In this document: positions 52,853 to 61,517 of the stretch, in pieces | Position numbering within the stretch: the stretch's first letter is position 1 | Layout: every line of letters begins with the position of its first letter | DNA from: Verrucomicrobiota bacterium | GTDB lineage: Bacteria > Verrucomicrobiota > Verrucomicrobiia > Opitutales > Opitutaceae | Direction of reading: 5' to 3' | NCBI GenBank assembly: GCA_023416735.1 | Contig: JAEZGX010000005.1 | Span: 102,368-166,367, forward strand | Length of the DNA stretch: 64,000 bases | The notes under the pieces: generated by a model | Database searches by the model: none | What the model was told of the DNA's origin: nothing | The model's input: the letters and a program-made list of their open reading frames with translations, nothing else | Made by a program: the position numbers and the translations under genes

Positions 52853-54577
52853 ATGAGCACTCAGCCCACGAACGAGATCCCCCGGCCCCATTCTTCCGTG
52901 GTCGTCGACGGCAACGACCGCGCACCCGCCCGCTCGATGCTCCGCGCCGTCGGCTTCACCGACGACGATTTTAAGAAGCCCCAAATCGCCGTCGCCTCGT
53001 CCGCCAGCGACATGACGCCGTGCAACGTCCACCTCGGCGACCTCAGCACGCACGCGCAAAAGGGCATCGCCGACGCCGGCGGCAAACCCATCTATTTTAA
53101 CACCATCACCGTCACCGACGGCATCAGCATGGGCACACAGGGCATGCGCTACAGCCTCGTGTCCCGCGAAGTCATCGCCGACTCAATCGAAACCGCCGTC
53201 GCCGCCGAAGGTTTCGACGGCCTCGTCGCGATCGGCGGCTGCGACAAAAACATGCCGGGCGCGATGATCGCCATAGCCCGCCTCAACCGTCCCGCCGTCT
53301 TCGTTTACGGCGGCACAATTCTTCCCGGCTTCACGCCCGGCGATTGCGACAAGAAAAAGCCGCTCGATATCGTCTCCGTCTTCGAAGCCGTCGGCAAACA
53401 CGCGAAGGGCGAACTCGACGCCGCCGGCCTCAAGGAAGTCGAATCCAGCGCCATCCCCGGCCCCGGCTCCTGCGGCGGTATGTATACCGCGAATACCATG
53501 GCTTCCGCCATCGAGGTCCTGGGCATGAGCCTGCCCAACAGCAGCGCCCAGCTCGCCATCGGCGAAGAAAAGCGCCGCGACTGCGAACGCGCCGGCGCCG
53601 CCGTCGTGAATCTCCTCAAGCGCGGCATCAAGCCTCGCGATATCATGACGCGCCAGGCGTTCGAAAACGCCATCCTCGTCTGCACCGCCCTCGGCGGCTC
53701 CACCAATCTCATCCTCCACCTTCTCGCCATCGCGCACGCCGCGCACGTCCCGCTCACGCTCGACGACTTCAAAACCCTCGGCGAACGCGTCCCGCTCCTC
53801 GCCGACTTGAAACCGTTCGGTCGTTACAACATGAGCCATCTCATCCGCGTCGGCGGCATCCGCCCGATGATGAAGATGCTCCTCGACCGCGGCCTCCTCC
53901 ACGGCGACTGCCTCACCGTCACCGGCGAAACCATCGCCGAAACGTTGAAGGACGTGAAACCCTACGGCGCGTATCCAAACGAACAGGACATCATCCGCCC
54001 CTGGGACAATCCCATCAAAAAGGAAACCCACCTCCGCGTCCTCCGCGGCAATCTCGCTCCCGAAGGCGCCGTCGGCAAAATCACCGGCAAGGAAGGCCTC
54101 TATTTCAAAGGCACCGCCAAGGTCTACGAAGGCGAAGAAGACGCGCTTAAAGGCATTCTCCGCGGCGACATCGTGAAGGGCGATGTCGTCGTCATCCGCA
54201 ACGAAGGCCCCGTCGGCGGCCCCGGCATGCGCGAAATGCTTTCGCCCACCAGCGCCGTCGCCGGTCGCGGTCTCATCAAGGATGTCGCGCTCATTACAGA
54301 CGGACGTTTCTCCGGCGGCAGTCACGGTTTCGACGTCGGCCACATCACGCCCGAAGCCGCCCGCGGTGGCCCGATCGGCATCGTGCGCACCGGTGACATC
54401 ATCGAAATCGACGCCGTTAAAAACACGATCAGCGTTCTGCTCCCCGACGCCGAATACGCGTCGCGCATGTCCGCCTACAAACCACTTCCGCCCCGCGAAA
54501 CGCGCGGCGTCCTCGCCAAATACGCCAAGCTCGTGAGCACCGCCTCCGAAGGCGCCGTCACCGACAAGTATCTCTGA
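52853..54577 (+). CDS. ilvD: Dihydroxy-acid dehydratase
   Basis: A 574-residue iron-sulfur enzyme of isoleucine and valine synthesis. The cluster cysteines are in IGGCDKNMPGAMIAIARLNRP and GPGSCGGMYTANTMASAIE; other family motifs are CTALGGSTNLILHLLAIAH and ALITDGRFSGGSHGFDVGHI. It is normal in length. ATG 52853 is preceded by no clear Shine-Dalgarno. It operates downstream of cimA in isoleucine synthesis, and its gene is single here. Confidence 0.96.
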   Translation: MSTQPTNEIPRPHSSVVVDGNDRAPARSMLRAVGFTDDDFKKPQIAVASSASDMTPCNVHLGDLSTHAQKGIADAGGKPIYFNTITVTDGISMGTQGMRYSLVSREVIADSIETAVAAEGFDGLVAIGGCDKNMPGAMIAIARLNRPAVFVYGGTILPGFTPGDCDKKKPLDIVSVFEAVGKHAKGELDAAGLKEVESSAIPGPGSCGGMYTANTMASAIEVLGMSLPNSSAQLAIGEEKRRDCERAGAAVVNLLKRGIKPRDIMTRQAFENAILVCTALGGSTNLILHLLAIAHAAHVPLTLDDFKTLGERVPLLADLKPFGRYNMSHLIRVGGIRPMMKMLLDRGLLHGDCLTVTGETIAETLKDVKPYGAYPNEQDIIRPWDNPIKKETHLRVLRGNLAPEGAVGKITGKEGLYFKGTAKVYEGEEDALKGILRGDIVKGDVVVIRNEGPVGGPGMREMLSPTSAVAGRGLIKDVALITDGRFSGGSHGFDVGHITPEAARGGPIGIVRTGDIIEIDAVKNTISVLLPDAEYASRMSAYKPLPPRETRGVLAKYAKLVSTASEGAVTDKYL

Positions 54578-54589
54578 GCGCCAAGCCGC

Positions 54590-54700
54590 AGTTGGGAATT
54601 GGTAGTTTGTATTTGGTCAGTTCACGCCCCCGGCGGCTGAGTAAGCAATCGCCCACCTACACCCGACCAATTACCAACTACTAACTACCAACTACTCCTT
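54590..54700. repeat. Imperfect foldback of word-like repeats between ilvD and pgi
   Basis: Low-GC words such as AATTGGTAGTTTG near 54598 and CCAATTACCAACTACTAAC near 54667 form imperfect complementary arms around a GC-rich centre (ACGCCCCCGGCGG). It has no T-run on either side. Confidence 0.5.
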
Positions 54701-54706
54701 CCGCCC

Positions 54707-56287
54707 ATGACCTGGACCCGTTTCAAAACCTACTTCTATCACAACGCCGACCTCGGCGTTTCCCTCGACATCAGCCGCATTCCGTTCCCCGACGATTTCC
54801 TCTCGTCGATGGAGCCGCGCATGCAGGAGGCGTTCACCGCCATGGCCGCGCTCGAGGGCGGCGCGATCGCCAATCCCGACGAAAACCGCATGGTCGGCCA
54901 TTATTGGCTCCGCGCACCGCACCTCGCGCCGTCGCCCGAGCTCACGTCCGAAATCACGACCACGCTCAACGCGATCAAGGACTTCACCGCAAAAATCCAC
55001 TCCGGCGAAATCTCCGGCCCCAAGGGTAAATTCAAAAACCTCCTCGTCATCGGCATCGGCGGCTCCGCCCTCGGCCCGCAACTCGTGAGCCACGCGCTCG
55101 GCCGCCCGCGGAAGGATAAGCTCGCCGTCCACTTCTTCGACAACACCGACCCCGACGGCATCGACTACGTCCTCGACCAGCTGCGCAACCAGCTCGCAAA
55201 AACCCTCGTCGTCGTCATCTCCAAATCCGGCGGCACCGCCGAAACGCGCAACGGCATGCTCGAGGCCATCGCCGCATTCCGCGCTGCCAATATCGACTAC
55301 ACCAAGCAGTTCGTCGCCATCACCGGCGCCGGTTCGAAACTCGACCAGACCGCCGTATCCGAAAGCTGGTTATCCCGCTTCGCCATGTGGGACTGGGTCG
55401 GCGGCCGCACCTCCGAGCTCTCCGCCGTCGGTCTTCTTCCCGCCGCGCTCCAGGGCATCGACATCCAGGCGATGCTCGACGGTGCCGCCGCGATGGACGC
55501 CGTCACGCGCACCCCGACGACCGCGCAAAACCCCGCCGCGCTGATGGCACTCATGTGGTTCTTCGCCACCGATGGCCGCGGCGCCAAGGACATGGTCGTC
55601 CTCCCTTACAAGGATCGCCTCCTCCTCTTCTCGCGCTACCTCCAACAACTCGTGATGGAGTCGCTCGGCAAGGAGTTCGATCTCCAAGGCAACGTCGTCA
55701 ACCAGGGCATCGCCGTTTACGGCAACAAGGGCTCCACCGACCAGCACGCTTACGTCCAACAGCTCCGCGAGGGCGTGAACAACTTCTTCGCCACGTTCAT
55801 CGAGGTCCTCAAAGACCGCGACGCCAAGTCCTCCCTCGAAGTCGAGCCCGGCATCACCAGTGGCGATTACCTCCAGGGGTTCTATCTCGGCACCCGCGAC
55901 GCCCTCAGCGAAAAGGACCGCCACTCGATCACGCTCACGTTGCCCGACGTCTCTCCGCGCACGCTCGGCATGCTGATCGCCCTCTACGAACGCGTCACCG
56001 GCCTCTACGCCTCGCTCATCGGCATCAACGCCTACCACCAGCCTGGCGTCGAAGCCGGCAAGAAAGCCGCCGGCAGCGTCATCGCGTTGAAAAAACGCGT
56101 CGTTGCCCAACTCCAATCCGAGCCCGGCACGTTCGCCACTGCCGAGGGAATCGCCGAAAAACTCGGCGCCGACGTCTCGACCGAGCTCGTCTTCAAAATC
56201 CTCGAGCATCTCGCCGCCAACAAATCCAGCGGCATCAAAAAGCGCGCCAAAACGCCCTGGCACCTTTCCCAATACGCCGCCAAGTAG
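54707..56287 (+). CDS. pgi: Glucose-6-phosphate isomerase
   Basis: A 526-residue sugar isomerase. GIGGSALGPQLVSHAL and FDNTDPDGIDYVL are early SIS-domain motifs; ISKSGGTAETRNG, DWVGGRTSELSAVGLLPAAL and KGSTDQHAYVQQLREG are typical of PGI. The C-terminal 80 residues (from about 455) look like a winged-helix-type extension (GTFATAEGIAEKLGADVS) not usual in the core enzyme. Its TAG stop forms part of a GTAG-headed palindrome. Confidence 0.95.
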   Translation: MTWTRFKTYFYHNADLGVSLDISRIPFPDDFLSSMEPRMQEAFTAMAALEGGAIANPDENRMVGHYWLRAPHLAPSPELTSEITTTLNAIKDFTAKIHSGEISGPKGKFKNLLVIGIGGSALGPQLVSHALGRPRKDKLAVHFFDNTDPDGIDYVLDQLRNQLAKTLVVVISKSGGTAETRNGMLEAIAAFRAANIDYTKQFVAITGAGSKLDQTAVSESWLSRFAMWDWVGGRTSELSAVGLLPAALQGIDIQAMLDGAAAMDAVTRTPTTAQNPAALMALMWFFATDGRGAKDMVVLPYKDRLLLFSRYLQQLVMESLGKEFDLQGNVVNQGIAVYGNKGSTDQHAYVQQLREGVNNFFATFIEVLKDRDAKSSLEVEPGITSGDYLQGFYLGTRDALSEKDRHSITLTLPDVSPRTLGMLIALYERVTGLYASLIGINAYHQPGVEAGKKAAGSVIALKKRVVAQLQSEPGTFATAEGIAEKLGADVSTELVFKILEHLAANKSSGIKKRAKTPWHLSQYAAK

Positions 56288-56304
56288 GAACGCCTCTCCG
56301 AGGC
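56284..56304. repeat. GTAG-headed GC palindrome (REP-like) at the pgi stop
   Basis: GTAG (56284-56287; includes the TAG stop), then GCCTC (56292-56296), loop TCC, GAGGC (56300-56304). A short 5-bp stem; grouped with the other GTAG elements by form. Confidence 0.45.
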
Positions 56305-56367
56305 CTCCGCTTTCCCACGCGCAGCCTTGCAGAACCCCGATTCGCCCGTATTACCCACCGTATCCAA

Positions 56368-56529
56368 ATGATCTCCAAGAAAACCCTGCTCGGCCTGCTT
56401 CTCCTCGCGATCGTTTCGCTTTCCGTCGGCTGCATGTCCGCCCCGAAAGACAGCTCGATCCCGTGGAGCCGCCCCGCCGACTGGGAAGGCCAGATCCCCG
56501 GCATGAGCGGCAGCGGCCTCGGCCGCTAA
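56368..56529 (+). CDS. Small lipoprotein of 53 residues
   Basis: Begins MISKKTLLGLLLLAIVSLSV followed by a GC lipobox-like site (LSVGC), then a short polar tail (MSAPKDSSIPWSRPADWEG and a glycine-rich end). The signal peptide and cysteine are persuasive; the mature part is only about 32 residues. No family recognised with confidence. A strong terminator follows 20 nt after the stop, so it is an independent short transcript or the end of the pgi one. Confidence 0.7.
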   Translation: MISKKTLLGLLLLAIVSLSVGCMSAPKDSSIPWSRPADWEGQIPGMSGSGLGR

Positions 56530-56549
56530 AACGTCTCAACGCCCTTTCG

Positions 56550-56577
56550 CGGCCCCGCCTGTCGGGGCCGTTTTCAT
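56550..56577 (+). terminator. Intrinsic terminator after the small lipoprotein gene
   Basis: CGGCCCCG (56550-56557) pairs with CGGGGCCG (56563-56570), then TTTTCATTT. It lies before rsmI on the same strand. Confidence 0.85.
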
Positions 56578-56593
56578 TTCTGCCTGCGAGCCG

Positions 56594-57304
56594 ATGGACA
56601 ACACCTCCCTCACTCCTCAACCCGGCCATCTCTACGTCGTCGCCACCCCGATCGGAAATCTTGCCGATCTCACCGAGCGCGCCCGCGCCATCCTTTCCGC
56701 CGTCGATGTCATCGCCTGCGAAGACACCCGCACCACCGGTGCGATGCTCACGCGTCTCGGCTTTCATAAAACCCTCGTCGCCTACCACGACCACAACGAA
56801 ACCGAAGCCGCCGATCGCCTCGCCGATCAACTCGCCGCCGGCAAATCCGTCGCCCTCGTCTCCGACGCGGGCACGCCCGCCATCAGCGATCCCGGCTTTC
56901 GTCTCGTCCGCGCCTGCCGCCGTCGGAATCTTCCCGTCATTCCCGTTCCCGGCCCGAGCGCGCTGATCGCCGTCCTCAGCTCTAGCGGCCTCCCCACCAA
57001 CGGTTTTCTCTACGTCGGCTTTCTCCCGCCCAAATCCGCCGCCCGCGTCGCGTTTTTCGATAAGTATCGCGATTTCGACTACACCCTCGCCCTCTACGAG
57101 AGCTGCCACCGCATCGACAAAGCCGTCGATGAAATCGTCTCCACCCTCGGCGACGCCCGCGTGATCTGCGTCGCGAAAGAGGTCACCAAACTCCACGAAA
57201 CCTTCCTCGTCGGCCCCGCCGCCGATGTCCGCGCCCGCCTCGCCAAACTCAGCCTCAAAGGCGAGTTCGTTCTCCTCATCGCCCCAACGACCTTCACTCT
57301 TTGA
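56594..57304 (+). CDS. rsmI: 16S rRNA (cytidine-2'-O)-methyltransferase RsmI
   Basis: A 236-residue enzyme that methylates C1402 of 16S rRNA. YVVATPIGNLADLTERA, CEDTRTTGAMLTRLG, LVSDAGTPAISDPGFRLV and GPSALIAVLSSSGLPT are the family motifs. It is shorter than E. coli RsmI (286) and lacks the usual C-terminal tail. Its stop lies in the left arm of a foldback repeat (57301). Confidence 0.94.
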   Translation: MDNTSLTPQPGHLYVVATPIGNLADLTERARAILSAVDVIACEDTRTTGAMLTRLGFHKTLVAYHDHNETEAADRLADQLAAGKSVALVSDAGTPAISDPGFRLVRACRRRNLPVIPVPGPSALIAVLSSSGLPTNGFLYVGFLPPKSAARVAFFDKYRDFDYTLALYESCHRIDKAVDEIVSTLGDARVICVAKEVTKLHETFLVGPAADVRARLAKLSLKGEFVLLIAPTTFTL

Positions 57305-57375
57305 ACCACAGAGTGACCAAAACACGAAGGAGTTGAAGAGATTCATCTCTGTGTCTCTGTGTCTCTGTGGTTCAA
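57301..57375. repeat. Foldback repeat containing the rsmI stop and the Ppx start
   Basis: TTGAACCACAGAG (57301-57313) and CTCTGTGGTTCAA (57363-57375) are a perfect 13-bp inverted repeat around a 49-nt loop with TCTCTGTG tandem words. The TGA stop of rsmI (57302-57304) is in the left arm and the GTG start of the next gene (57367) is in the right arm. Confidence 0.8.
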
Positions 57376-58302
57376 ACTTCCCCCGTCGCCGTCATCGACA
57401 TCGGCAGCAACTCGATCAAAGCCCTCGTCGCTGATCGCGCGCCCGACGGCTCCGTCCGCGCCCTCGCCACCAAGTCCCTCGATGCCCGCATCAGCGCCGG
57501 CATCAGCCGCAACGAACCACGTCTCTCCGACGAAGGTATGGCGCGCGGTCTCGCCGCCATCCGCGAACTCCTCACCTTCGTTTCTCCTTTTTCCCCTTCC
57601 GTAACCACCCTCGTCGCCACGAGCGCAGTCCGCGACGCCCGCAACGGCACCGACTTTCGCCAGATCGTCCATTCCGCCACCGGCCACGACATCCGCATCC
57701 TCTCCGGCCCGGAAGAAGCTAATTTCATCGGCCGCGGGCTCACGTCCGATCCCGCGCTCGCTTCGCTCCGCGACTTCTACGTCTTCGATCTCGGCGGCGG
57801 CAGTCTCGAATGTCTCTCTTTCCGCGACCGCCACATCGAACAGGCCGTGAGCCTTCAACTCGGCTGCGTTCGCCTCACCGAAACCCTCGTCCGCAATCCC
57901 GCCGACCCCATCCCTTTCGGCCTTCTCGCCGCCATCCGCACTTTCACGACCGCCACCGTTCGCTCCTCTTTCGCTTTCAACATCCCCAACGCCGCCGTCG
58001 TCGGCACCGGCGGCACCCTCACGACCGCGCGCGCCATTCTCGCCGCCCGTCAAAATCTCCCGCTCGAAGCCACGCCGCCGTCCATTTCGATCGGCGACCT
58101 TCAACTCCTCTGCGACGAGCTCGCCACCCTTTCCCTCGTCGACCGCGAGCACGTGCCCGGCCTCCCCGCCGCTCGCGCCGACGTCTTCCCCCCAGCGCTG
58201 GCCACACTCATCGCCCTCGCCGAAGTCGGCGGCTTCAACACCTACCTCCACTCCCTTTACAACCTCCGCTACGGCGTCGCCGCCGAACTCCTCGCCTCCT
58301 AG
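57367..58302 (+). CDS. Ppx/GppA-family exopolyphosphatase-like protein
   Basis: A 311-residue ASKHA-fold protein. VAVIDIGSNSIKALVADR, LVATSAVRDARNG, FDLGGGSLECLSF and AVVGTGGTLTTARAIL are present in order, matching the short (core-only) Ppx/GppA type. It hydrolyses polyphosphate and/or (p)ppGpp. GTG 57367 lies inside the foldback repeat; there is no alternative ATG nearby that keeps the N-terminal DIGSN strand intact. Confidence 0.88.
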   Translation: MVQTSPVAVIDIGSNSIKALVADRAPDGSVRALATKSLDARISAGISRNEPRLSDEGMARGLAAIRELLTFVSPFSPSVTTLVATSAVRDARNGTDFRQIVHSATGHDIRILSGPEEANFIGRGLTSDPALASLRDFYVFDLGGGSLECLSFRDRHIEQAVSLQLGCVRLTETLVRNPADPIPFGLLAAIRTFTTATVRSSFAFNIPNAAVVGTGGTLTTARAILAARQNLPLEATPPSISIGDLQLLCDELATLSLVDREHVPGLPAARADVFPPALATLIALAEVGGFNTYLHSLYNLRYGVAAELLAS

Positions 58303-58310
58303 GGCACGTC

Positions 58311-59240
58311 TCAGCGCTTCGCCGCCTTCCGCAGCTCCTTCATCAGTGCCAAAAAATCCTTCGGCAGCGGCGCCCGCAGATCCAAAACCTTCCCGCTCAC
58401 CGGATGCGTCAGCACGAGATGCTCCGCGTGCAGCATCACCCGCTCCGGTTGCTTCGCGACCCGTGTATCCGGTTTCCAACCATACAACGGGTCGCCCATG
58501 ATTGGATGCCCGAGCGATTTCAGATGAACGCGAATCTGATGCGTCCGCCCGGTAAAAATCCGGCACCGCATCACCGCCGCGAGATCGCCAAACGTCTCCC
58601 CGCGCTCCCAATCCGTTCGCGCCGGCTTCCCGCCTTCGCCCACGGTCATGCGATGTCGATGGATCGGATGACGCGAGATCGCCCGATCGATCGTCCCGCT
58701 CAATAACTGCGGCACGCCCTGCACGAGCGCCACATACTCCTTCGTCAGCGTCCGGCTCGAAAACTGATCCGCCAGCGCGCGATGCGCCTTGTCGTTCTTC
58801 GCCACGACAATCACGCCCGTCGTCTCCTTGTCCAACCGGTGCACGATCCCCGGCCGCTCCACGCCGCCGATCCCGCTCAGTGACCCTTCGCAATGCGCCA
58901 ACAGCGCATGCACCAGCGTGTCCTCCTCCGTTGCCGCGCCCGGATGCACCACCATTCCCGCGGCCTTGTTCACCGCGAGCATGTGCTTGTCCTCGAACAA
59001 CACGTCCAGCGGGATATCCACCGCCTTCAACTCCGCCGGCTTCGTTTCCGGCATCGAAAATTCCAATACATCTCCCCCGTTCACCGTCGCGTCGCGCCCG
59101 ATTACTTCACCCGCGCGCTTCACCAGCCCCGCATCGAACGCCCGCTGCAACGCCACCCGGCTATGCTCGCTAAACGCCGCCGCCAGCGCCTTGTCCGCCC
59201 GCGCCCGCCTCACGCCTTCCGGCACAATGTAACTCGTCAT
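58311..59240 (-). CDS. RluD-family 23S rRNA pseudouridine synthase
   Basis: A 309-residue protein with an N-terminal S4 domain (RRARADKALAAAFSEHSRVAL) and the pseudouridine synthase core: VVHPGAATEEDTLVHALLAH, GIVHRLDKETTGVIVVAKND (catalytic Asp), RCRIFTGRTHQIRVHLKSLGHPIMGDPLY-type segment. Typical of RluD/RluC. Its start overlaps the upstream deaminase gene stop by 4 bp. I chose ATG 59240. Confidence 0.9.
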   Translation of the reverse strand: MTSYIVPEGVRRARADKALAAAFSEHSRVALQRAFDAGLVKRAGEVIGRDATVNGGDVLEFSMPETKPAELKAVDIPLDVLFEDKHMLAVNKAAGMVVHPGAATEEDTLVHALLAHCEGSLSGIGGVERPGIVHRLDKETTGVIVVAKNDKAHRALADQFSSRTLTKEYVALVQGVPQLLSGTIDRAISRHPIHRHRMTVGEGGKPARTDWERGETFGDLAAVMRCRIFTGRTHQIRVHLKSLGHPIMGDPLYGWKPDTRVAKQPERVMLHAEHLVLTHPVSGKVLDLRAPLPKDFLALMKELRKAAKR

Positions 59241-60217
59241 ACGCTGCCCGCCGCCAGGCGTTCGATTTCCGCGATCATCTTCTGTTTCGCTTCCGCCGGC
59301 ACATCCGCGACCTCCCAACCGTTCCTCGCCACTTGCGCCAATTCAGCGCGCGTGAACTCCAGATCTTTCGCCAGCGCCGCGTATTCGTCGTTCACCGTGT
59401 TCGCAAAATTCAGCGGATCGTCCGTGCTCACCGTGCAACGCACGCCCGCCAGCATCAGCGCGCGAAGCGGATGCTGATCCATCGACGGCACGACTTTCAG
59501 CCGCACATTACTGATCGGGCACACATCGAAGGTCACGTCCCGCTCTGCCGCCAGCCGCAGCACTTCGGGATCCTCGATCGCGCGCACGCCATGCTGCACG
59601 CGTTTTACGCCCAACAACTCGATCGCCTCGCGCACCCGCTCCGGCCCGCCGAACTCGCCGGCATGACATTTCGTCACCTTCCCCGCCGCCCGGATCTTCT
59701 CCCACACCCTCGCCGTCTCCGGCTCCGTCTTCATCTCCTCGAAGCCATGCAGGTCCACGCCCGCCAGCCCTTCCCAGGTGTGCAACTGATCGATCGTCGA
59801 CCGCAACTCCCCGGCGATGTCCGTTCGTAACATGCCCGTGAATACGCGCACCTCCAACTGCGCCGGCGCCGCCGCCCGAATGGCCGCGACAATCTCCGGT
59901 CCCGGCACGCCGATAAACTTCGTCACCGGCAGGTGAAAACTCGTCTCCACGTAGCGCACGTTCTGCGCGACGTGCTTCGCAAAAATCGCCTTCGCCGCTT
60001 CGTAATACCGTTCCGCGCTCGTGAACCACGGCAGCGCATGCGACAGCAAAATCGCCTCGAAATCCGGAAACGTCGCATACCGGTAATCCGCCCGCCGAAA
60101 CGCCGGATCCGCCGGATACTCCTCCGGCTTCCACTCCCTCAACAACTCATACGGCAGCGCCCCTTCAATATGCAGGTGCGTCTCCGTCTTCGGCAGCGCC
60201 TGAATGTATTCAGTCAT
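59237..60217 (-). CDS. Adenosine/adenine deaminase-type amidohydrolase
   Basis: A 326-residue TIM-barrel deaminase. The metal site begins KTETHLHIEGAL (HxH), with CHAGEFGGPERVREA (His and Glu), RVQHGVRA and VSTDDPLNF (Asp pair) in the family order. Substrate could be adenosine, adenine or aminodeoxyfutalosine; the HIEG form does not settle it. It is coupled to the pseudouridine synthase by a 4-bp overlap. Confidence 0.85.
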   Translation of the reverse strand: MTEYIQALPKTETHLHIEGALPYELLREWKPEEYPADPAFRRADYRYATFPDFEAILLSHALPWFTSAERYYEAAKAIFAKHVAQNVRYVETSFHLPVTKFIGVPGPEIVAAIRAAAPAQLEVRVFTGMLRTDIAGELRSTIDQLHTWEGLAGVDLHGFEEMKTEPETARVWEKIRAAGKVTKCHAGEFGGPERVREAIELLGVKRVQHGVRAIEDPEVLRLAAERDVTFDVCPISNVRLKVVPSMDQHPLRALMLAGVRCTVSTDDPLNFANTVNDEYAALAKDLEFTRAELAQVARNGWEVADVPAEAKQKMIAEIERLAAGSV

Positions 60218-60224
60218 TTGTCAT

Positions 60225-60292
60225 GGCCCACGGACCACACGGAACACACGGAATTCAGAATCAGCTTCTGTGTATTCCGTGTGTTCCGTGGG
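60225..60292. repeat. Foldback element between deaminase and aminopeptidase genes
   Basis: ATTCCGTGTGTTCCGTGGG (60274-60292) pairs with CACACGGAACACACGGAAT (60236-60254), 18 of 19 bases matching; a second copy of the 9-nt word precedes it. The spacer is 19 nt. It almost fills the 80-bp gap. Confidence 0.8.
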
Positions 60293-60297
60293 CAGAT

Positions 60298-61419
60298 TCA
60301 TTTCTTCCCGAGCAAATACTCCGGATTCAACTTGTGCAGCGCCTTCGGCACAAACAGCCCGTCCTTCCGGATCAACTTCCCATCGAACCGAATCTCTCCC
60401 CCGCCATAATCCGGCCGCTGAATGCACACCATGTCCCAGTGCACCTGCGACTTGTTGCCATTGCCGCAATCTTCATACGCCTGCCCCGGCGTGAAGTGAA
60501 ACGATCCCGCGATCTTCTCATCGAATAGAATATCCCGCATCGGCTGCAGGATGTGCGGATTGAAGCCGAGCGCGAACTCGCCGATGTAGCGCGCCCCCGC
60601 ATCGCTGTCCAAAATCTCGTTCAACCGCTTCGTGTTCGACGAAGTCGCTTCCACGATCTTCCCGCGCTTGAACACCAGCCGGATATTATCGAACGACGTC
60701 CCGAGATAAACCGTCGGCGCATTGTATTGAATCACGCCTTCCACCGAGTCGCGCACCGGACACGAGAACACCTCGCCGTCCGGAATATTCCGCAACCCGC
60801 CGCACGGCACCGCGCCGATTCCCTTGATCGAAAACGTCAACTCCGTTCCCGGCCCCGTGATCTCCACGCGATCAGTCTTCTCCATCAACGCCGCCAGCGC
60901 CTTCATCCCCGGCACCATCCGCCCGTAGTCGAGCGTGCACACGCGAAAATAGAAATCCTCGAACGCCTCCGTGCTCATCCCCGCCTGCTGCGCCATCGCC
61001 GACGTCGGCCAGCGCAACACCACCCATTTCGTCCGCCCCACGCGATAGTCCAGCACCGGCTTCATCAGCCGCGAAACCAGCTGCACCTTCTCCGCCGGCA
61101 CGTCCGACGCCTCGAAAATATTCTCCGACCCGCGCAGCGCGATATACGCATCCATTTTCTGCATACGCGCGAGCTCCACCGCCGCATGCGGCTCATACTG
61201 CTCCTCCACCGCGCCCAGGGTCAGCTCCCGCGTCACCCGCGCCCGCTGGATCTGCACATACGGATGCGCCCCACGCGCCCGCGTCGCCCGGATCAACGCG
61301 ATCACGATCGCATCCGGCACATCGAACGCATCGATCAACACGCGCTCGCCCTTCTTCAACGCCGTCGAAAAACCCGTCAGCCCTTCCGCCAGTTGGTTGA
61401 AACGTGGATCGATGATCAT
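60298..61419 (-). CDS. M29-family metalloaminopeptidase
   Basis: A 373-residue aminopeptidase of the thermophilic M29 (AmpS/AP-T) type. DPRFNQLAEGLTGFSTALKKGERV starts the fold; the metal ligands lie in GEFALGFN and EKIAGSFHFTPGQAYEDCGNG-type segment and QVHWDMVC (His and Asp). ATG 61419 gives the normal N-terminus; ATG 61440 adds seven residues. Cytoplasmic, removing N-terminal residues from peptides. Confidence 0.85.
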   Translation of the reverse strand: MIIDPRFNQLAEGLTGFSTALKKGERVLIDAFDVPDAIVIALIRATRARGAHPYVQIQRARVTRELTLGAVEEQYEPHAAVELARMQKMDAYIALRGSENIFEASDVPAEKVQLVSRLMKPVLDYRVGRTKWVVLRWPTSAMAQQAGMSTEAFEDFYFRVCTLDYGRMVPGMKALAALMEKTDRVEITGPGTELTFSIKGIGAVPCGGLRNIPDGEVFSCPVRDSVEGVIQYNAPTVYLGTSFDNIRLVFKRGKIVEATSSNTKRLNEILDSDAGARYIGEFALGFNPHILQPMRDILFDEKIAGSFHFTPGQAYEDCGNGNKSQVHWDMVCIQRPDYGGGEIRFDGKLIRKDGLFVPKALHKLNPEYLLGKK

Positions 61420-61517
61420 GTGCCGCGCAATCAACCGCATCGCCCACCTCCCTCGCAAGGTGAATCCCGCCGCCCTGCTCTCGCTCCGACTCCTACTCTA
61501 GGCTCTCAGCTCCGCCT

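Noticed and set aside
52740..52856. A frame ending over the ilvD ATG with some Val/Leu/Ile residues, possibly a second leader peptide
   Set aside because: The residues are not clustered, no terminator lies between it and ilvD, and the frame runs through the foldback repeat. Nothing supports attenuation.
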